Origin: Thermomonas alba
GTDB lineage: Bacteria; Pseudomonadota; Gammaproteobacteria; Xanthomonadales; Xanthomonadaceae
Assembly (NCBI RefSeq): GCF_022419205.1
Contig: NZ_JAJOZU010000007.1
Span: forward strand, 1-55,062
Length of the DNA stretch: 55,062 nt
Direction: 5' to 3'
Both the position numbers and the translations under genes were made by a program. Below the pieces are notes generated by a model, which did not search any database, had not been told where the DNA came from, and worked only from the letters and a program-made list of their open reading frames with translations. Positions 22,635 to 30,559 of this stretch are shown here, piece by piece; position 1 is the first letter of the stretch; each line of letters begins with the position of its first letter.

Positions 22635-24900
22635 CACCGCACCCGCGCCCGAGATCCCGGCGTCCGAACGCCGCGAGGCCGTGCGCGCCGCGCTGCTCGC
22701 GAGGCTGGAGTCGGTGCTGTTCACGCTGTTCCCCGCTGGAAAGAAGCGCCGCGGCAAGTTCGTCATCGGCGACGTGCTCGGCAGCCCGGGCGACAGCCTG
22801 GAAGTCGTGCTCGACGGCGACAAGGCGGGACTGTGGACCGACCGCGCCGAAGGCTCCGGCGGCGATGTGTTCCACCTGATCGGCGCTCACTTCGGCGTGG
22901 ACGTGCAGGGCGACTTCGCCCGCATCCTCGACCTGGCCGAGGACCTCGTCGGCCGAGCGCTCACGGCGCCGCCGCGCAAGGCGGCCAAGAAGGCCCCGGT
23001 GGACGACCTCGGCCCGGCCACCGCCAAGTGGGACTACCTCGACGCACAAGGGCGCCTCATCGCCGTGGTCTACCGCTACGACCCGCCAGGGCGCAAGAAG
23101 GAGTTCCGGCCCTGGGACGCGCGCCGCCGCAAGATGGCGCCGCCCGAGCCGCGGCCGCTCTACAACCAGCCGGGGATCCACAACGCCGCCCAGGTCGTGC
23201 TGGTCGAGGGCGAGAAATGCGCCCAGGCCTTGATCGAGCGCGGGATCGTGGCCACCACCGCGATGCACGGCGCCAACGCCCCGGTGGACAAGACCGACTG
23301 GTCGCCGCTGGCTGGCAAGGCCGTGCTGATCTGGCCCGACCGCGACAAGCCGGGCTGGGAGTACGCCGTGCAGGCGGCCCAGGCGATTCTGTCGGCGGGC
23401 GCGAAGACCTGCCACATCCTGTACCCGCCCGAGGAAGCGGCGGACGGCTGGGACGCGGCGGACGCCGTGATGGAGGGCTTCGACGTCGCGGCCTTCCTCG
23501 CCCACGGTCCGCGTGTGCAGGTGCATGACCTTGCGGACCCCGGCGAGCCGGTGATCGGCGCGGATGAATCGGTGTGGGGCACCGAAGATGCCCTGGCGCT
23601 GGCCTTCACCCGGCGCTACCACCGCGACTGGCGCTACGTGGCGGCCTGGGGCCGCTGGTTGGTGTGGGATGGCCGGCGTTGGCGCAACGAGGAAACGCTG
23701 GCGGCCACCGACTTGATCCGCGGTGTCTGCCGACACGCGGCCCTCCAGGCCGACAACCCGAAGCTGGCGGCCAAGCTGGCCACCTCCGGCACCGTCGGCG
23801 GCGTCGAACGCCTGGCTCGCGCAGACCGACGCCACGCCGCGACCACCGCCGAGTGGGACGCCGATCCCTGGCTGCTCAACACCCCAGGCGGCGTGGTCGA
23901 CCTCCGAACGGGCCGCATGCGCGCGCACGACCGCGCCGACCGCATGACCAAGATCACGACCGCCACGCCCGGCGGCGACTGCCCGACCTGGCGGCGCTTC
24001 CTTGCCGAAGTCACCGGCGGCGACGCGGACCTGCAAGCCTATTTGCAGCGCGTCAGCGGCTACTGCCTGACCGGCTCGACCCAGGAGCATGCGCTGTTCT
24101 TCCTCTATGGCACCGGCGCCAACGGCAAGTCGGTGTTCGTGAACACCCTGGCCACGATCCTCGGCGACTACGCCGCCAGCGCGCCGATGGACACCTTCAT
24201 GGAGACGCGCAGCGACCGGCATCCAACCGACATGGCGGGCCTGCGCGGGGCGCGCTTCGTCTCCTCCATCGAGACCGAGCAGGGCCGGCGCTGGAACGAG
24301 TCCAAGGTCAAGGCCATCACCGGCGGCGACAAGGTCTCGGCGCGCTTCATGCGGCAAGACTTCTTCGAGTTCTGGCCGCAGTTCAAGCTCTTCGTCGCCG
24401 GCAACCACAAGCCCGCCATCCGCAACATCGACGAGGCCATGAAGCGCCGGCTGCACCTGATCCCCTTCACGATCACCGTGCCGCCCGAGCGGCGGGACAA
24501 ACACCTGCAGCACAAGTTGCTCGCCGAGCGCGACGGGATCCTGGCCTGGGCGCTGGAGGGCTGCCTGGCCTGGCAGCGCCTGGGCCGGCTCGATCCGCCG
24601 CCGCAGGTCGTGGCCGCCACCGAGGAGTACTTCGAAGCCGAGGACGCGCTGGGCCGCTGGCTGGAGGAGCGCTGCGTGCGCGAGGCCAATGCCAAGTCCC
24701 TGACCGCCGAACTGTTCACCGACTGGAAGCAGTGGGCGGAGGCCGCCGGCGAGTTCGTCGGCTCACAGCGCCGCTTCTCCGACCTCTTGATCACCCGCGG
24801 CGTCGAGAAATGGCGCAACGCCGCCGGCATCCGGGGCTTCCGTGGCGTGGGTCTCAAGCACCCGATGCAGCCCGCCTACACCCCCTATGCCGACGACTGA
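22618..24900 (+). CDS. P4-type phage primase-helicase
   Basis: A 760-aa replication protein. A Toprim-like primase part has VLVEGEKCAQAL (VEGEK at 196-200) and LIWPDRDKPG (around 240-246). The D5/SF3 helicase part has Walker A GTGANGKS (498-505), the Walker B-like RFVSSIETE and the sensor FVAGNHKP. The C-terminal winged region (ELFTDWKQWAEAAGEF) is as in phage/plasmid primases of the P4 alpha family. No zinc-ribbon CxxC is seen at the N-terminus. AGGAGG lies just before the start. This is the phage replicase loader: it makes primers and unwinds DNA at the phage origin, which probably lies close by. Confidence 0.92.
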   Translation: MLDFNDTAPAPEIPASERREAVRAALLARLESVLFTLFPAGKKRRGKFVIGDVLGSPGDSLEVVLDGDKAGLWTDRAEGSGGDVFHLIGAHFGVDVQGDFARILDLAEDLVGRALTAPPRKAAKKAPVDDLGPATAKWDYLDAQGRLIAVVYRYDPPGRKKEFRPWDARRRKMAPPEPRPLYNQPGIHNAAQVVLVEGEKCAQALIERGIVATTAMHGANAPVDKTDWSPLAGKAVLIWPDRDKPGWEYAVQAAQAILSAGAKTCHILYPPEEAADGWDAADAVMEGFDVAAFLAHGPRVQVHDLADPGEPVIGADESVWGTEDALALAFTRRYHRDWRYVAAWGRWLVWDGRRWRNEETLAATDLIRGVCRHAALQADNPKLAAKLATSGTVGGVERLARADRRHAATTAEWDADPWLLNTPGGVVDLRTGRMRAHDRADRMTKITTATPGGDCPTWRRFLAEVTGGDADLQAYLQRVSGYCLTGSTQEHALFFLYGTGANGKSVFVNTLATILGDYAASAPMDTFMETRSDRHPTDMAGLRGARFVSSIETEQGRRWNESKVKAITGGDKVSARFMRQDFFEFWPQFKLFVAGNHKPAIRNIDEAMKRRLHLIPFTITVPPERRDKHLQHKLLAERDGILAWALEGCLAWQRLGRLDPPPQVVAATEEYFEAEDALGRWLEERCVREANAKSLTAELFTDWKQWAEAAGEFVGSQRRFSDLLITRGVEKWRNAAGIRGFRGVGLKHPMQPAYTPYADD

Positions 24901-24919
24901 ACACCCGTGACCACCGACA

Positions 24920-25020
24920 GGACTGACGCATCTGACGCTGTCCATCGTAAGTCTCTACGCGCGCGCGCGTGCGCGCGCCTCACGGGAACTATCGATATCG
25001 TGCGTCGGATGCGTCAGTCC
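24920..25020. repeat. Inverted repeat around an alternating CG tract; candidate phage origin
   Basis: GGACTGACGCATCTGACGC (24920-24938) is repeated inverted at 25002-25020 with one mismatch. Between the arms lie 23 bp of strictly alternating pyrimidine-purine sequence, mostly CG (24956-24978), a Z-DNA-forming type, and the palindrome CGATATCG (24993-25000). The block fills the 142-bp gap between the primase and RuvC genes and is the only gap in the replication operon. Confidence 0.8.
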
Positions 25021-25042
25021 CCACCGAACGAGGACTGACACC

Positions 25043-25519
25043 ATGCACACCACGATCCTGGCCCTCGACCTGGGCACCACCACCGGCTGGGCGCTGCGCG
25101 ACCGCACCGGCCGCATCACCAGCGGCAGCCAATCCTTCAAGCCGCAGCGATTCGAAGGCGGCGGCATGCGTTTCCTGCGCTTCAAGCGCTGGATCACCGA
25201 ACTCAAGGCCCACGCCGACGGGATCGACGCGCTGGTCTTCGAGGAAGTGCGCCGCCACGTCTCGACCGATGCGGCCCACGCCTACGGCGGGTTCCTCGCC
25301 ACGCTCACGGCCTGGTGCGAGCACCACGGCATCCCCTACCAGGGCGTGCCGGTGGGCACGATCAAGAAACACGCCACCGGCAAGGGCAATGCGAGCAAGG
25401 ACGAGATGATGGCGGCCATGCGCGCGCGCGGCTACCTGCCCACCGACGACAACGAAGCCGACGCCCTGGCGCTGTTGCACTGGGCCCTCCCGCTCCACGA
25501 CGCGGCGCAGGAGGCGTGA
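25043..25519 (+). CDS. RuvC-like Holliday junction resolvase
   Basis: A 158-aa RNase H-fold nuclease of the phage RuvC type. Asp9 in LALDLGTTTGWA, the glutamate pair at 67-68 in LVFEEVRRH, and the C-terminal acidic cluster DDNEADALAL (135-144) supply the metal ligands. VGTIKKHATGKGNASKDEM matches the RuvC segment that contacts the junction. Size is normal. It would resolve branched DNA before packaging. It is separated from the primase by the inverted-repeat block. Confidence 0.9.
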   Translation: MHTTILALDLGTTTGWALRDRTGRITSGSQSFKPQRFEGGGMRFLRFKRWITELKAHADGIDALVFEEVRRHVSTDAAHAYGGFLATLTAWCEHHGIPYQGVPVGTIKKHATGKGNASKDEMMAAMRARGYLPTDDNEADALALLHWALPLHDAAQEA

Positions 25520-25520
25520 G

Positions 25521-25730
25521 ATGGACATCCCGACCCCTCGCTACCGCTGCCCGCTGGGGCGCCTGCAGCCCGAGCCGATGGACGTGGAGGCCGTCAAGCG
25601 CCGCGGCTGGCGCGAGCAACGCCTGCTCGTCGTCTCCGTCGACGACGACCGGCTCGACTGGGTGGAGCGCGAGCTGATCCGCCGAATCGGCGAGCGGCTC
25701 TACGGTGCACGGGAGGCGCGCCATGGCTGA
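25521..25730 (+). CDS. Small phage protein (69 aa)
   Basis: Starts 1 bp after the RuvC-like stop and overlaps the next gene by 8 bp. MDIPTPRYRCPLGRLQPEPM, then VEAVKRRGWREQRLLVVSVD, then a charged helix RLDWVERELIRRIGERLYG. No catalytic motif; one cysteine. Position between resolvase and DUF6362 suggests a DNA-associated accessory protein. Unknown function. Confidence 0.75.
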   Translation: MDIPTPRYRCPLGRLQPEPMDVEAVKRRGWREQRLLVVSVDDDRLDWVERELIRRIGERLYGAREARHG

Positions 25731-26142
25731 GTGGACCGTCGAGCGGGTGGCCGAACGCTTCCGGGAGGCGGCCATCACCGCCCACCGCCTGCCGCCCGTG
25801 CGCGTGCAGGGCTACTTCAACACCTGGCCCGCGATCCGGCGCATGCCCTGGGAGACGCTGGGGGCCGAACCCTCGATCCGGCGCTTCCCGCCCGCACCCG
25901 AGACGGTCGAGCGGATGCTCGAGACCATGCGCTGGGTCTTGTGGCTGGAGGAAGAGGAACGCCACCTGGTATGGATGCGTGCCGAGCGCCACCGCTGGCG
26001 CGACATCTGCGCCCGCTTCGGCTGCGACCGGACCACCGCCTGGCGGCGGTGGCAGCGGGCGCTCTCGATCGTGGCCGACCGTCTGAACGGAGAGCAAGGA
26101 ACTTCTCGACACATGGTGCCACTAAGTGGCATACTTCGCTAA
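25723..26142 (+). CDS. DUF6362 protein, HTH-containing
   Basis: A 139-aa protein. EWTVERVAERFREAAITAHR and GYFNTWPAIRR lead to a C-terminal helix-turn-helix (MRAERHRWRDICARFGCDRT then TAWRRWQRALSIVADRLNG), resembling sigma/terminase-small-like DNA-binding. This is the DUF6362 pattern found near phage replication genes. The last 15 residues (EQGTSRHMVPLSGILR) do not look conserved: the DNA there carries the promoter and operator of the toxin-antitoxin pair, so the original C-terminus may have been replaced when that module entered. Confidence 0.75.
   Translation: MAEWTVERVAERFREAAITAHRLPPVRVQGYFNTWPAIRRMPWETLGAEPSIRRFPPAPETVERMLETMRWVLWLEEEERHLVWMRAERHRWRDICARFGCDRTTAWRRWQRALSIVADRLNGEQGTSRHMVPLSGILR
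26106..26135 (+). promoter_or_regulatory. Toxin-antitoxin promoter with palindromic operator
   Basis: TCGACA (26106-26111) and CATACT (26130-26135) are 18 bp apart, and the spacer holds TGCCAC-TAA-GTGGCA (26117-26131), a perfect dyad. An operator inside the promoter 7-25 bp before the toxin ATG is the usual layout for autorepression by the antitoxin. Confidence 0.6.
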
Positions 26143-26525
26143 TGAGAAGAGTCTTCAAGACGCGCCACTTCGCTCGTTGGATGCGCAAGACCGAACTGAC
26201 AGACGCCGGGTTGTGTCAAGCGGTCGAGGAGATGGCCGCGGGCCTCATCGATGCCGACCTGGGCGGTGGCGTGGTGAAAAAGCGCGTGGGCTTGGCTGGC
26301 CGCGGCAAGCGTGGTGGCGCGCGCACCTTGATCGCCACCAACAAGGGCGATCGCTGGTTCTTCGTCTACGGCTTCGAGAAAAACGAGCGGGCCAACATCG
26401 ATGACGAGGAACTGGAAGCGCTGCAGGATCTGGCCGCCGATCTGCTGGCCCGTCCCGCGCGCCAGTTGGATGAATCCGTTGCCGACGGAACATTGCAGGA
26501 GATTTGCCATGACAAACGAGCCTAA
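26142..26525 (+). CDS. HigB/RelE-type toxin (PF06296-like)
   Basis: A 127-aa basic protein: FKTRHFARWMRKTELTDAGL, then CQAVEEMAAGLIDADLGGGV, then VKKRVGLAGRGKRGGARTLI, then NKGDRWFFVYGFEKNERANI. This is the HigB2/RelE-like family that cleaves mRNA on the ribosome. The C-terminal end is longer than usual. It overlaps the antitoxin gene by 17 bp, and toxin-first order is typical of this family. Its ATG overlaps the DUF6362 stop (TAATG). Confidence 0.88.
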   Translation: MRRVFKTRHFARWMRKTELTDAGLCQAVEEMAAGLIDADLGGGVVKKRVGLAGRGKRGGARTLIATNKGDRWFFVYGFEKNERANIDDEELEALQDLAADLLARPARQLDESVADGTLQEICHDKRA

Positions 26526-26832
26526 GTCCAAGAGCCGCCTGCTCGAAGCCGTTCACGAAACGGCGCGCGACCTGCATCGCCTGGGCTTCATCGACAAGCG
26601 CAAGATGCGCAAGTACGACGCGCTGTGCCTGGAGCCGGTGCCCGAATTCGATGCCGACAAAGTGCGCGCCTTGCGCGAACGCCTGCACTTGAGTCAGGCC
26701 GTGCTGGCATCGGTCCTCAACACCAGCGTCTCGACCGTGCGCAAGTGGGAAGTGGGCGACAAGAAGCCCAGCGGTCCCTCGCAGAAGCTGCTCGACCTCA
26801 TCGAACGCAAGGGGCTGGAGGCCGTGCTCTGA
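26509..26832 (+). CDS. HigA-type antitoxin (XRE HTH)
   Basis: A 107-aa protein with a C-terminal XRE helix-turn-helix (VRALRERLHLSQAVLASVLN then TSVSTVRKWEVGDKKPSGPS). The N-terminal part (SRLLEAVHETARDLHRLGF) likely wraps the toxin. Partner of the upstream HigB-like toxin; would repress the shared promoter. In a prophage such a pair can stabilise the lysogen or block other phages. Confidence 0.88.
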   Translation: MTNEPKSKSRLLEAVHETARDLHRLGFIDKRKMRKYDALCLEPVPEFDADKVRALRERLHLSQAVLASVLNTSVSTVRKWEVGDKKPSGPSQKLLDLIERKGLEAVL

Positions 26833-27087
26833 AGTCGCGGGGCACGAGCGCACCGCCACCACGCCTGCGTGTTTTGGCGTGATTTGGCGGGTGGGATCGT
26901 GCATCCGCGTGCGTCTGCGGCGTGATGCGGCTTTCGCCACTGCAACAGATCCGCCCGTTTGGGGGTAGCATTTCGGCTAAGGTCTGGACAGCGGTGACGG
27001 TCGAGGAAGCCGCCCAGCCATCCACGGGTCCTTCCTGGGCACCGAGCCATGCGGGGGGCGCGAGCGCGGCATCGCCCTAGCGTCAAA

Positions 27088-27121
27088 CTGCAAACCGAGG
27101 TTTGCAGGGTTTGCGGTTTGC
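27088..27121. repeat. GGTTTGC repeat cluster with perfect palindrome
   Basis: CTGCAAACC-GA-GGTTTGCAG (27088-27107) is a perfect 9-bp dyad. Its right half-site recurs directly as GGTTTGC at 27108-27114 and 27115-27121. Four copies in 34 bp, one inverted and three direct, look like cooperative operator sites. Confidence 0.7.
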
Positions 27122-27150
27122 ACCCCGCCACCATTCAGTACGCATTACAC

Positions 27151-27185
27151 AACCCGCCCACGGTCTGAACGTCGGCGGGTTTTCT
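27151..27185 (+). terminator. Terminator-like hairpin
   Basis: AACCCGCC (27151-27158) and GGCGGGTT (27174-27181) form the stem, with TTTCTC after it. The same AACCCGCC/GGCGGGTT arms occur in hairpins at 39177 and 54261. Confidence 0.6.
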
Positions 27186-27295
27186 CATTTCAACGCAGCA
27201 GCGACCCTCACGGCCCGTGACGGGGCTTTCCTCCTTTCACCCGTCCGGGCCGCTGGCCTTTTATGCGACGAACAGACCTCTGCCGATCACCGCTG

Positions 27296-27814
27296 ATGAC
27301 AGACGTGGCGACAGGGGGCGAGTGGCGTCCGTTTCCAGGCGACACCCGCTACGAGGTCTGCAGTCTCGGCGCCGTTCGCAACACGCGAACCGGTCATGTA
27401 CTCAAGCCGTGGCTGGCGGGATATGGCTACTGGTACGTACAACTTGGCGCGAAGGGACTCAAGACCGGCATCCATCGCTTGGTTGCGCTGACTTTTCTTG
27501 GCCCGCCGCCGAGCCCGCTGCACGAAGTCGCACATTCCGACGGCAATCGCCACAACAACGCGATCACCAACTTGCGCTGGGCCACGCATGCGCAGAACGT
27601 GGCCGACAGCTTCGTGCATGGCACAGCCCATGTTCCAGTATTTCGAGGGCAACGGCACCCGCGTACCACGCTGACAGACAGTGCGGTGCGAGAGATTCGC
27701 CGCCGCTACTCGGGAAGGCGTGGCGAGCAAATCCGTCTGGCGCGCGAGTTTGACGTTTCTCGCCATGTCATCCATCACATTGTCCGAGGTGAGACTTGGT
27801 TGCATCTGAGCTAA
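27296..27814 (+). CDS. HNH homing endonuclease (NUMOD4-HNH)
   Basis: A 172-aa protein with the free-standing homing endonuclease layout: NUMOD4 (EWRPFPGDTRYEVCSLGAVR), an HNH_3-type core (HRLVALTFLG, then EVAHSDGNRHNNAITNLRWA with the His-Asp-Asn residues, then THAQNVADS), and a C-terminal HTH (TDSAVREIRRRYSG, then IRLAREFDVSRHVIHHIVRG). Such enzymes cut DNA lacking the gene and spread by repair; in phages they cluster near terminase and replication genes. It overlaps the methyltransferase start by 19 bp. Start MTDVATGGEW; an earlier in-frame ATG is less likely. Confidence 0.9.
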   Translation: MTDVATGGEWRPFPGDTRYEVCSLGAVRNTRTGHVLKPWLAGYGYWYVQLGAKGLKTGIHRLVALTFLGPPPSPLHEVAHSDGNRHNNAITNLRWATHAQNVADSFVHGTAHVPVFRGQRHPRTTLTDSAVREIRRRYSGRRGEQIRLAREFDVSRHVIHHIVRGETWLHLS

Positions 27815-29223
27815 ACCTGCAGCATTGGCCGATAGAGCGATTGATCGACTACGCACGCAACCCGCGAAAAAACGATCACGCGGTCGACCGGATGGCTGCG
27901 GCCATCGTGGAGTTTGGATTCCGGATTCCTGTCGTGGCCCGCAGCACGGGTGAAGTGGTGGACGGACATTTGCGGCTCAAGGCGGCGCGCAAGCTCGGCC
28001 TCAAGACCGTCCCGGTAGTCCTGGCCGATGAACTCTCCGATGTTCAGATCAAGGCCTTTCGGCTGATCGCCAACAGGTCCGTCAGTTGGGCGGAATGGGA
28101 CGAGGAACTGCTTTCGCTGGAACTGGCCGAGTTGTCGGAGGCGGGTTACGACCTCGCGCTCACCGGCTTCGATGATGCCGAGATCGAGCGACTCCTGGCT
28201 GACATCGAGGAAGAGCCGGTCGCCGAGGATGAAGCAGCAGTGAGCGGCGAGTCATCGGATGCGGACGAGGACGACATCACACCGCCCGCGGTGGCGGTCA
28301 CACGCCCCCGCGATCTGTGGCTGATCGGTGAACACCGACTGCTCTGCGCCGACAGCCGCGACGCGGCCGCCGTCGCGCGCCTCCTCGAGGGCGAGCGGGC
28401 GCACCTGCTCTTCACCAGCCCGCCGTATGCCAATCAGCGCGACTACACCACCGGCGGCATCGCGGACTGGGACGCGCTGATGCAGGGCGTGTTCGGCGCT
28501 GCTCGCGCGGCACTGCGCGAGGACGCGCAAATCCTGGTCAACCTCGGGCTCGTGCATCGCGACAACGAGTGGCAGCCGTACTGGGACGGCTGGATCGAGT
28601 GGATGCGCAGCCAAGGCTGGCGGCGCTTCGGCTGGTACGTCTGGGACCAGTCGGTGACCGTGCCCGGCGACTGGGCCGGGCGGCTGGCGCCCCGGCACGA
28701 GTTCGTCTTCCACTTCAACCGCCAGGCGCGCAAGCCGAACAAGATCGTGCCCTGCACGTGGGCCGGGCACGAGACGCACCTGCGCGCCGACGGATCGTCC
28801 ACCGCGATGCGCGGCAAGGACGGCAAGGTCGGCGCCTGGAACCATGCCGGACAGCCCACGCAGGCGTTCCGCATCCCAGACTCGGTCGTCGAGGTGACGC
28901 GCCAGCGCGGCCGCATCGGTGAAGGCATCGATCATCCGGCGGTGTTCCCGCTGGGCCTGCCGAAGTTCTTCATCGAGGCCTACACCGACGCGGGCGAGAT
29001 CGTCTTCGAGCCGTTCGCGGGCTCGGGCACCACGCTGCTGGCCGGCCAACTCACCGGCCGCCCGGTACGCGCCATCGAACTCGCTCCCCAGTACGTGGAC
29101 GTCGCGCTGCGCCGCTGGCTGCAGCACCACCCGGGCACGGTGCCGGTGCTGGAGGGCAGCGGCCGGACCTTCGCCGAAGTCGCCGCCGAGCGGTTGGGCG
29201 AGACGGCGGAGGTCACTGCATGA
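27796..29223 (+). CDS. ParB-domain DNA methyltransferase (TSPPY type)
   Basis: A 475-aa fusion. The N-terminal ParB-like domain (about 1-95) has WPIERLIDYARNPRKND and the phosphate-binding VVDGHLRLKAARKLG. The C-terminal amino-methyltransferase has TSPPY (207-211, motif IV) before FEPFAGSGTT (404-413, AdoMet motif I), the beta-class order. TSPPY is common in N4-cytosine enzymes, DPPY in N6-adenine ones, so N4-cytosine is the first guess. Starts at TTG 27796, inside the homing endonuclease gene; GTG or later starts are possible. Coupled by ATGA to a second, similar gene. No partner restriction enzyme is seen, so protection of phage DNA or gene control is more likely than a full restriction system. 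Confidence 0.88.
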   Translation: MVASELNLQHWPIERLIDYARNPRKNDHAVDRMAAAIVEFGFRIPVVARSTGEVVDGHLRLKAARKLGLKTVPVVLADELSDVQIKAFRLIANRSVSWAEWDEELLSLELAELSEAGYDLALTGFDDAEIERLLADIEEEPVAEDEAAVSGESSDADEDDITPPAVAVTRPRDLWLIGEHRLLCADSRDAAAVARLLEGERAHLLFTSPPYANQRDYTTGGIADWDALMQGVFGAARAALREDAQILVNLGLVHRDNEWQPYWDGWIEWMRSQGWRRFGWYVWDQSVTVPGDWAGRLAPRHEFVFHFNRQARKPNKIVPCTWAGHETHLRADGSSTAMRGKDGKVGAWNHAGQPTQAFRIPDSVVEVTRQRGRIGEGIDHPAVFPLGLPKFFIEAYTDAGEIVFEPFAGSGTTLLAGQLTGRPVRAIELAPQYVDVALRRWLQHHPGTVPVLEGSGRTFAEVAAERLGETAEVTA

Positions 29224-30485
29224 GCTGGCTGGCCGATCGCATCGAGCACTGGCCGACGACCAAGCTGCTGCCCTACGTGCGCAACGCCCGCCAGCACTCG
29301 GAGGAGCAGATCGCGAGAATCGCCGCATCGATTGCCGAGTTCGGCTTCGTCAATCCCATTCTCATCGGTGCCGACGGCGTGATCGTTGCCGGGCACGGGC
29401 GGCTTGCCGCCGCGCGCAAACTGGGCCTGGCCACCGTGCCGGTGGTGGTGCTCGACCACCTCACACCGACCCAGCGCCGCGCCCTGGTGCTCGCGGACAA
29501 TCGGCTCGCGGAACTCGCGACCTGGGACGATGCCCTGCTGCGCATCGAACTGGAGGCGCTGCAGGACGATGGCTTCGATCTCGATCTCACCGGATTCGAC
29601 GCCGATGCACTGGCAGAACTGCTGGCCGATGAGGAACCACAGATCGAGGGCCGGACGGAGGACGATGCCATCCCGGAGATGCCGGAAGAGCCGGTGTCTC
29701 GGCCGGGCGACGTCTGGCGGCTCGGGCCGCACCGCCTGGTCTGCGGGGACGCGACCACCGCCGAGGCCTACGCGCGCCTGTTTCCGGACGGCGAGCGGGC
29801 GGACATGGTGTTCACCGATCCGCCCTACAACGTGAACTACGCCAACAGCGCGAAGGACAAGCTGCGCGGCAAACACCGCCCCATCCTCAACGATGCGCTG
29901 GGTGAAGGCTTCTACGATTTCCTCTTTGATGCGCTGGCGCTGATCATGGCGCACACCCGAGGCGCGATCTACGTCGCCATGTCCTCCAGCGAACTGGACA
30001 CGCTGCAAGCGGCCTTCCGCGCCGCCGGCGGGCACTGGTCGACCTTCATCATCTGGGCCAAGAACACCTTCACGCTGGGCCGCGCCGACTACCAGCGCCA
30101 GTACGAGCCGATCCTCTACGGCTGGCCCGAAGGCGCGACGCGCCACTGGTGCGGCGACCGCGACCAGGGCGACGTCTGGCAGATCAAGAAGCCAGCGAAG
30201 AACGATCTGCACCCGACCATGAAGCCGGTGGATCTGGTCGAGCGGGCCATCCGCAACTCCAGCCGCCCCGGCGACGTGGTGCTCGACCCCTTCGGCGGCT
30301 CGGGCACGACCTTGATCGCCGCTGAGAAGGCCGGGCGCGTGGCGCGGCTGATCGAGCTCGACCCGAAGTATGCGGACGTGATCGTGCGGCGATGGCAGGA
30401 CTGGACGGGCCAGCAGGCCACCCGCGAGGCGGATGGCGTGGCCTTCGATCAGGCAGCAAGTTCGTCTTCGATGATCGCGCAGTGA
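29220..30485 (+). CDS. ParB-domain DNA methyltransferase (TDPPY type)
   Basis: A 421-aa fusion with the same layout as its upstream neighbour. The ParB-like part carries WPTTKLLPYVRNARQHSEEQ and VAGHGRLAAARKLG. The methyltransferase has TDPPY (199-203) and DPFGGSGTT (356-364), beta class, probably N6-adenine. Sequence similarity to the first enzyme is clear in the ParB part and low in the target-recognition region, so the two should methylate different sites. Its 3' end overlaps the tail of a minus-strand frame (30449-30559). Confidence 0.9.
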   Translation: MSWLADRIEHWPTTKLLPYVRNARQHSEEQIARIAASIAEFGFVNPILIGADGVIVAGHGRLAAARKLGLATVPVVVLDHLTPTQRRALVLADNRLAELATWDDALLRIELEALQDDGFDLDLTGFDADALAELLADEEPQIEGRTEDDAIPEMPEEPVSRPGDVWRLGPHRLVCGDATTAEAYARLFPDGERADMVFTDPPYNVNYANSAKDKLRGKHRPILNDALGEGFYDFLFDALALIMAHTRGAIYVAMSSSELDTLQAAFRAAGGHWSTFIIWAKNTFTLGRADYQRQYEPILYGWPEGATRHWCGDRDQGDVWQIKKPAKNDLHPTMKPVDLVERAIRNSSRPGDVVLDPFGGSGTTLIAAEKAGRVARLIELDPKYADVIVRRWQDWTGQQATREADGVAFDQAASSSSMIAQ

Positions 30486-30559
30486 ATCACGAAGCCCGCG
30501 AGGTACGGCATCCCGCGGGGGATGCCGTAGTCGAGGCGGGTGCGGCGCCCGATGGTCCA

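Larger units (their letters stand above)
26833..27295. other. 463-bp gene-free region with regulatory repeats
   Basis: No convincing gene on either strand. It holds an imperfect inverted repeat (CCGCCACCACGCC 26853-26865 and GGCGTGATTTGGCGG 26876-26890), a cluster of GGTTTGC repeats (27088-27121) and a terminator-like hairpin (27151-27185). CCACCATTCA at 27128-27137 also equals the sequence from the tRNA-Phe CCA end onward (10030-10039). It separates the early operon from the homing endonuclease and methyltransferases, so it probably carries a major control region. Confidence 0.6.

Noticed and set aside
26798-27025. 75-codon minus-strand frame in the gap after the antitoxin
   Set aside because: Arg/Pro/Ala-rich translation, no ribosome binding site and no coupling to any neighbour.
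27040-27133. Possible tRNA or tmRNA ending in CACCCCGCCACCA
   Set aside because: No 5' GGCGGGG partner at the right distance, no anticodon arm and no T-loop consensus. Only the 3' motif is similar, so it is kept as a repeat match, not an RNA gene.
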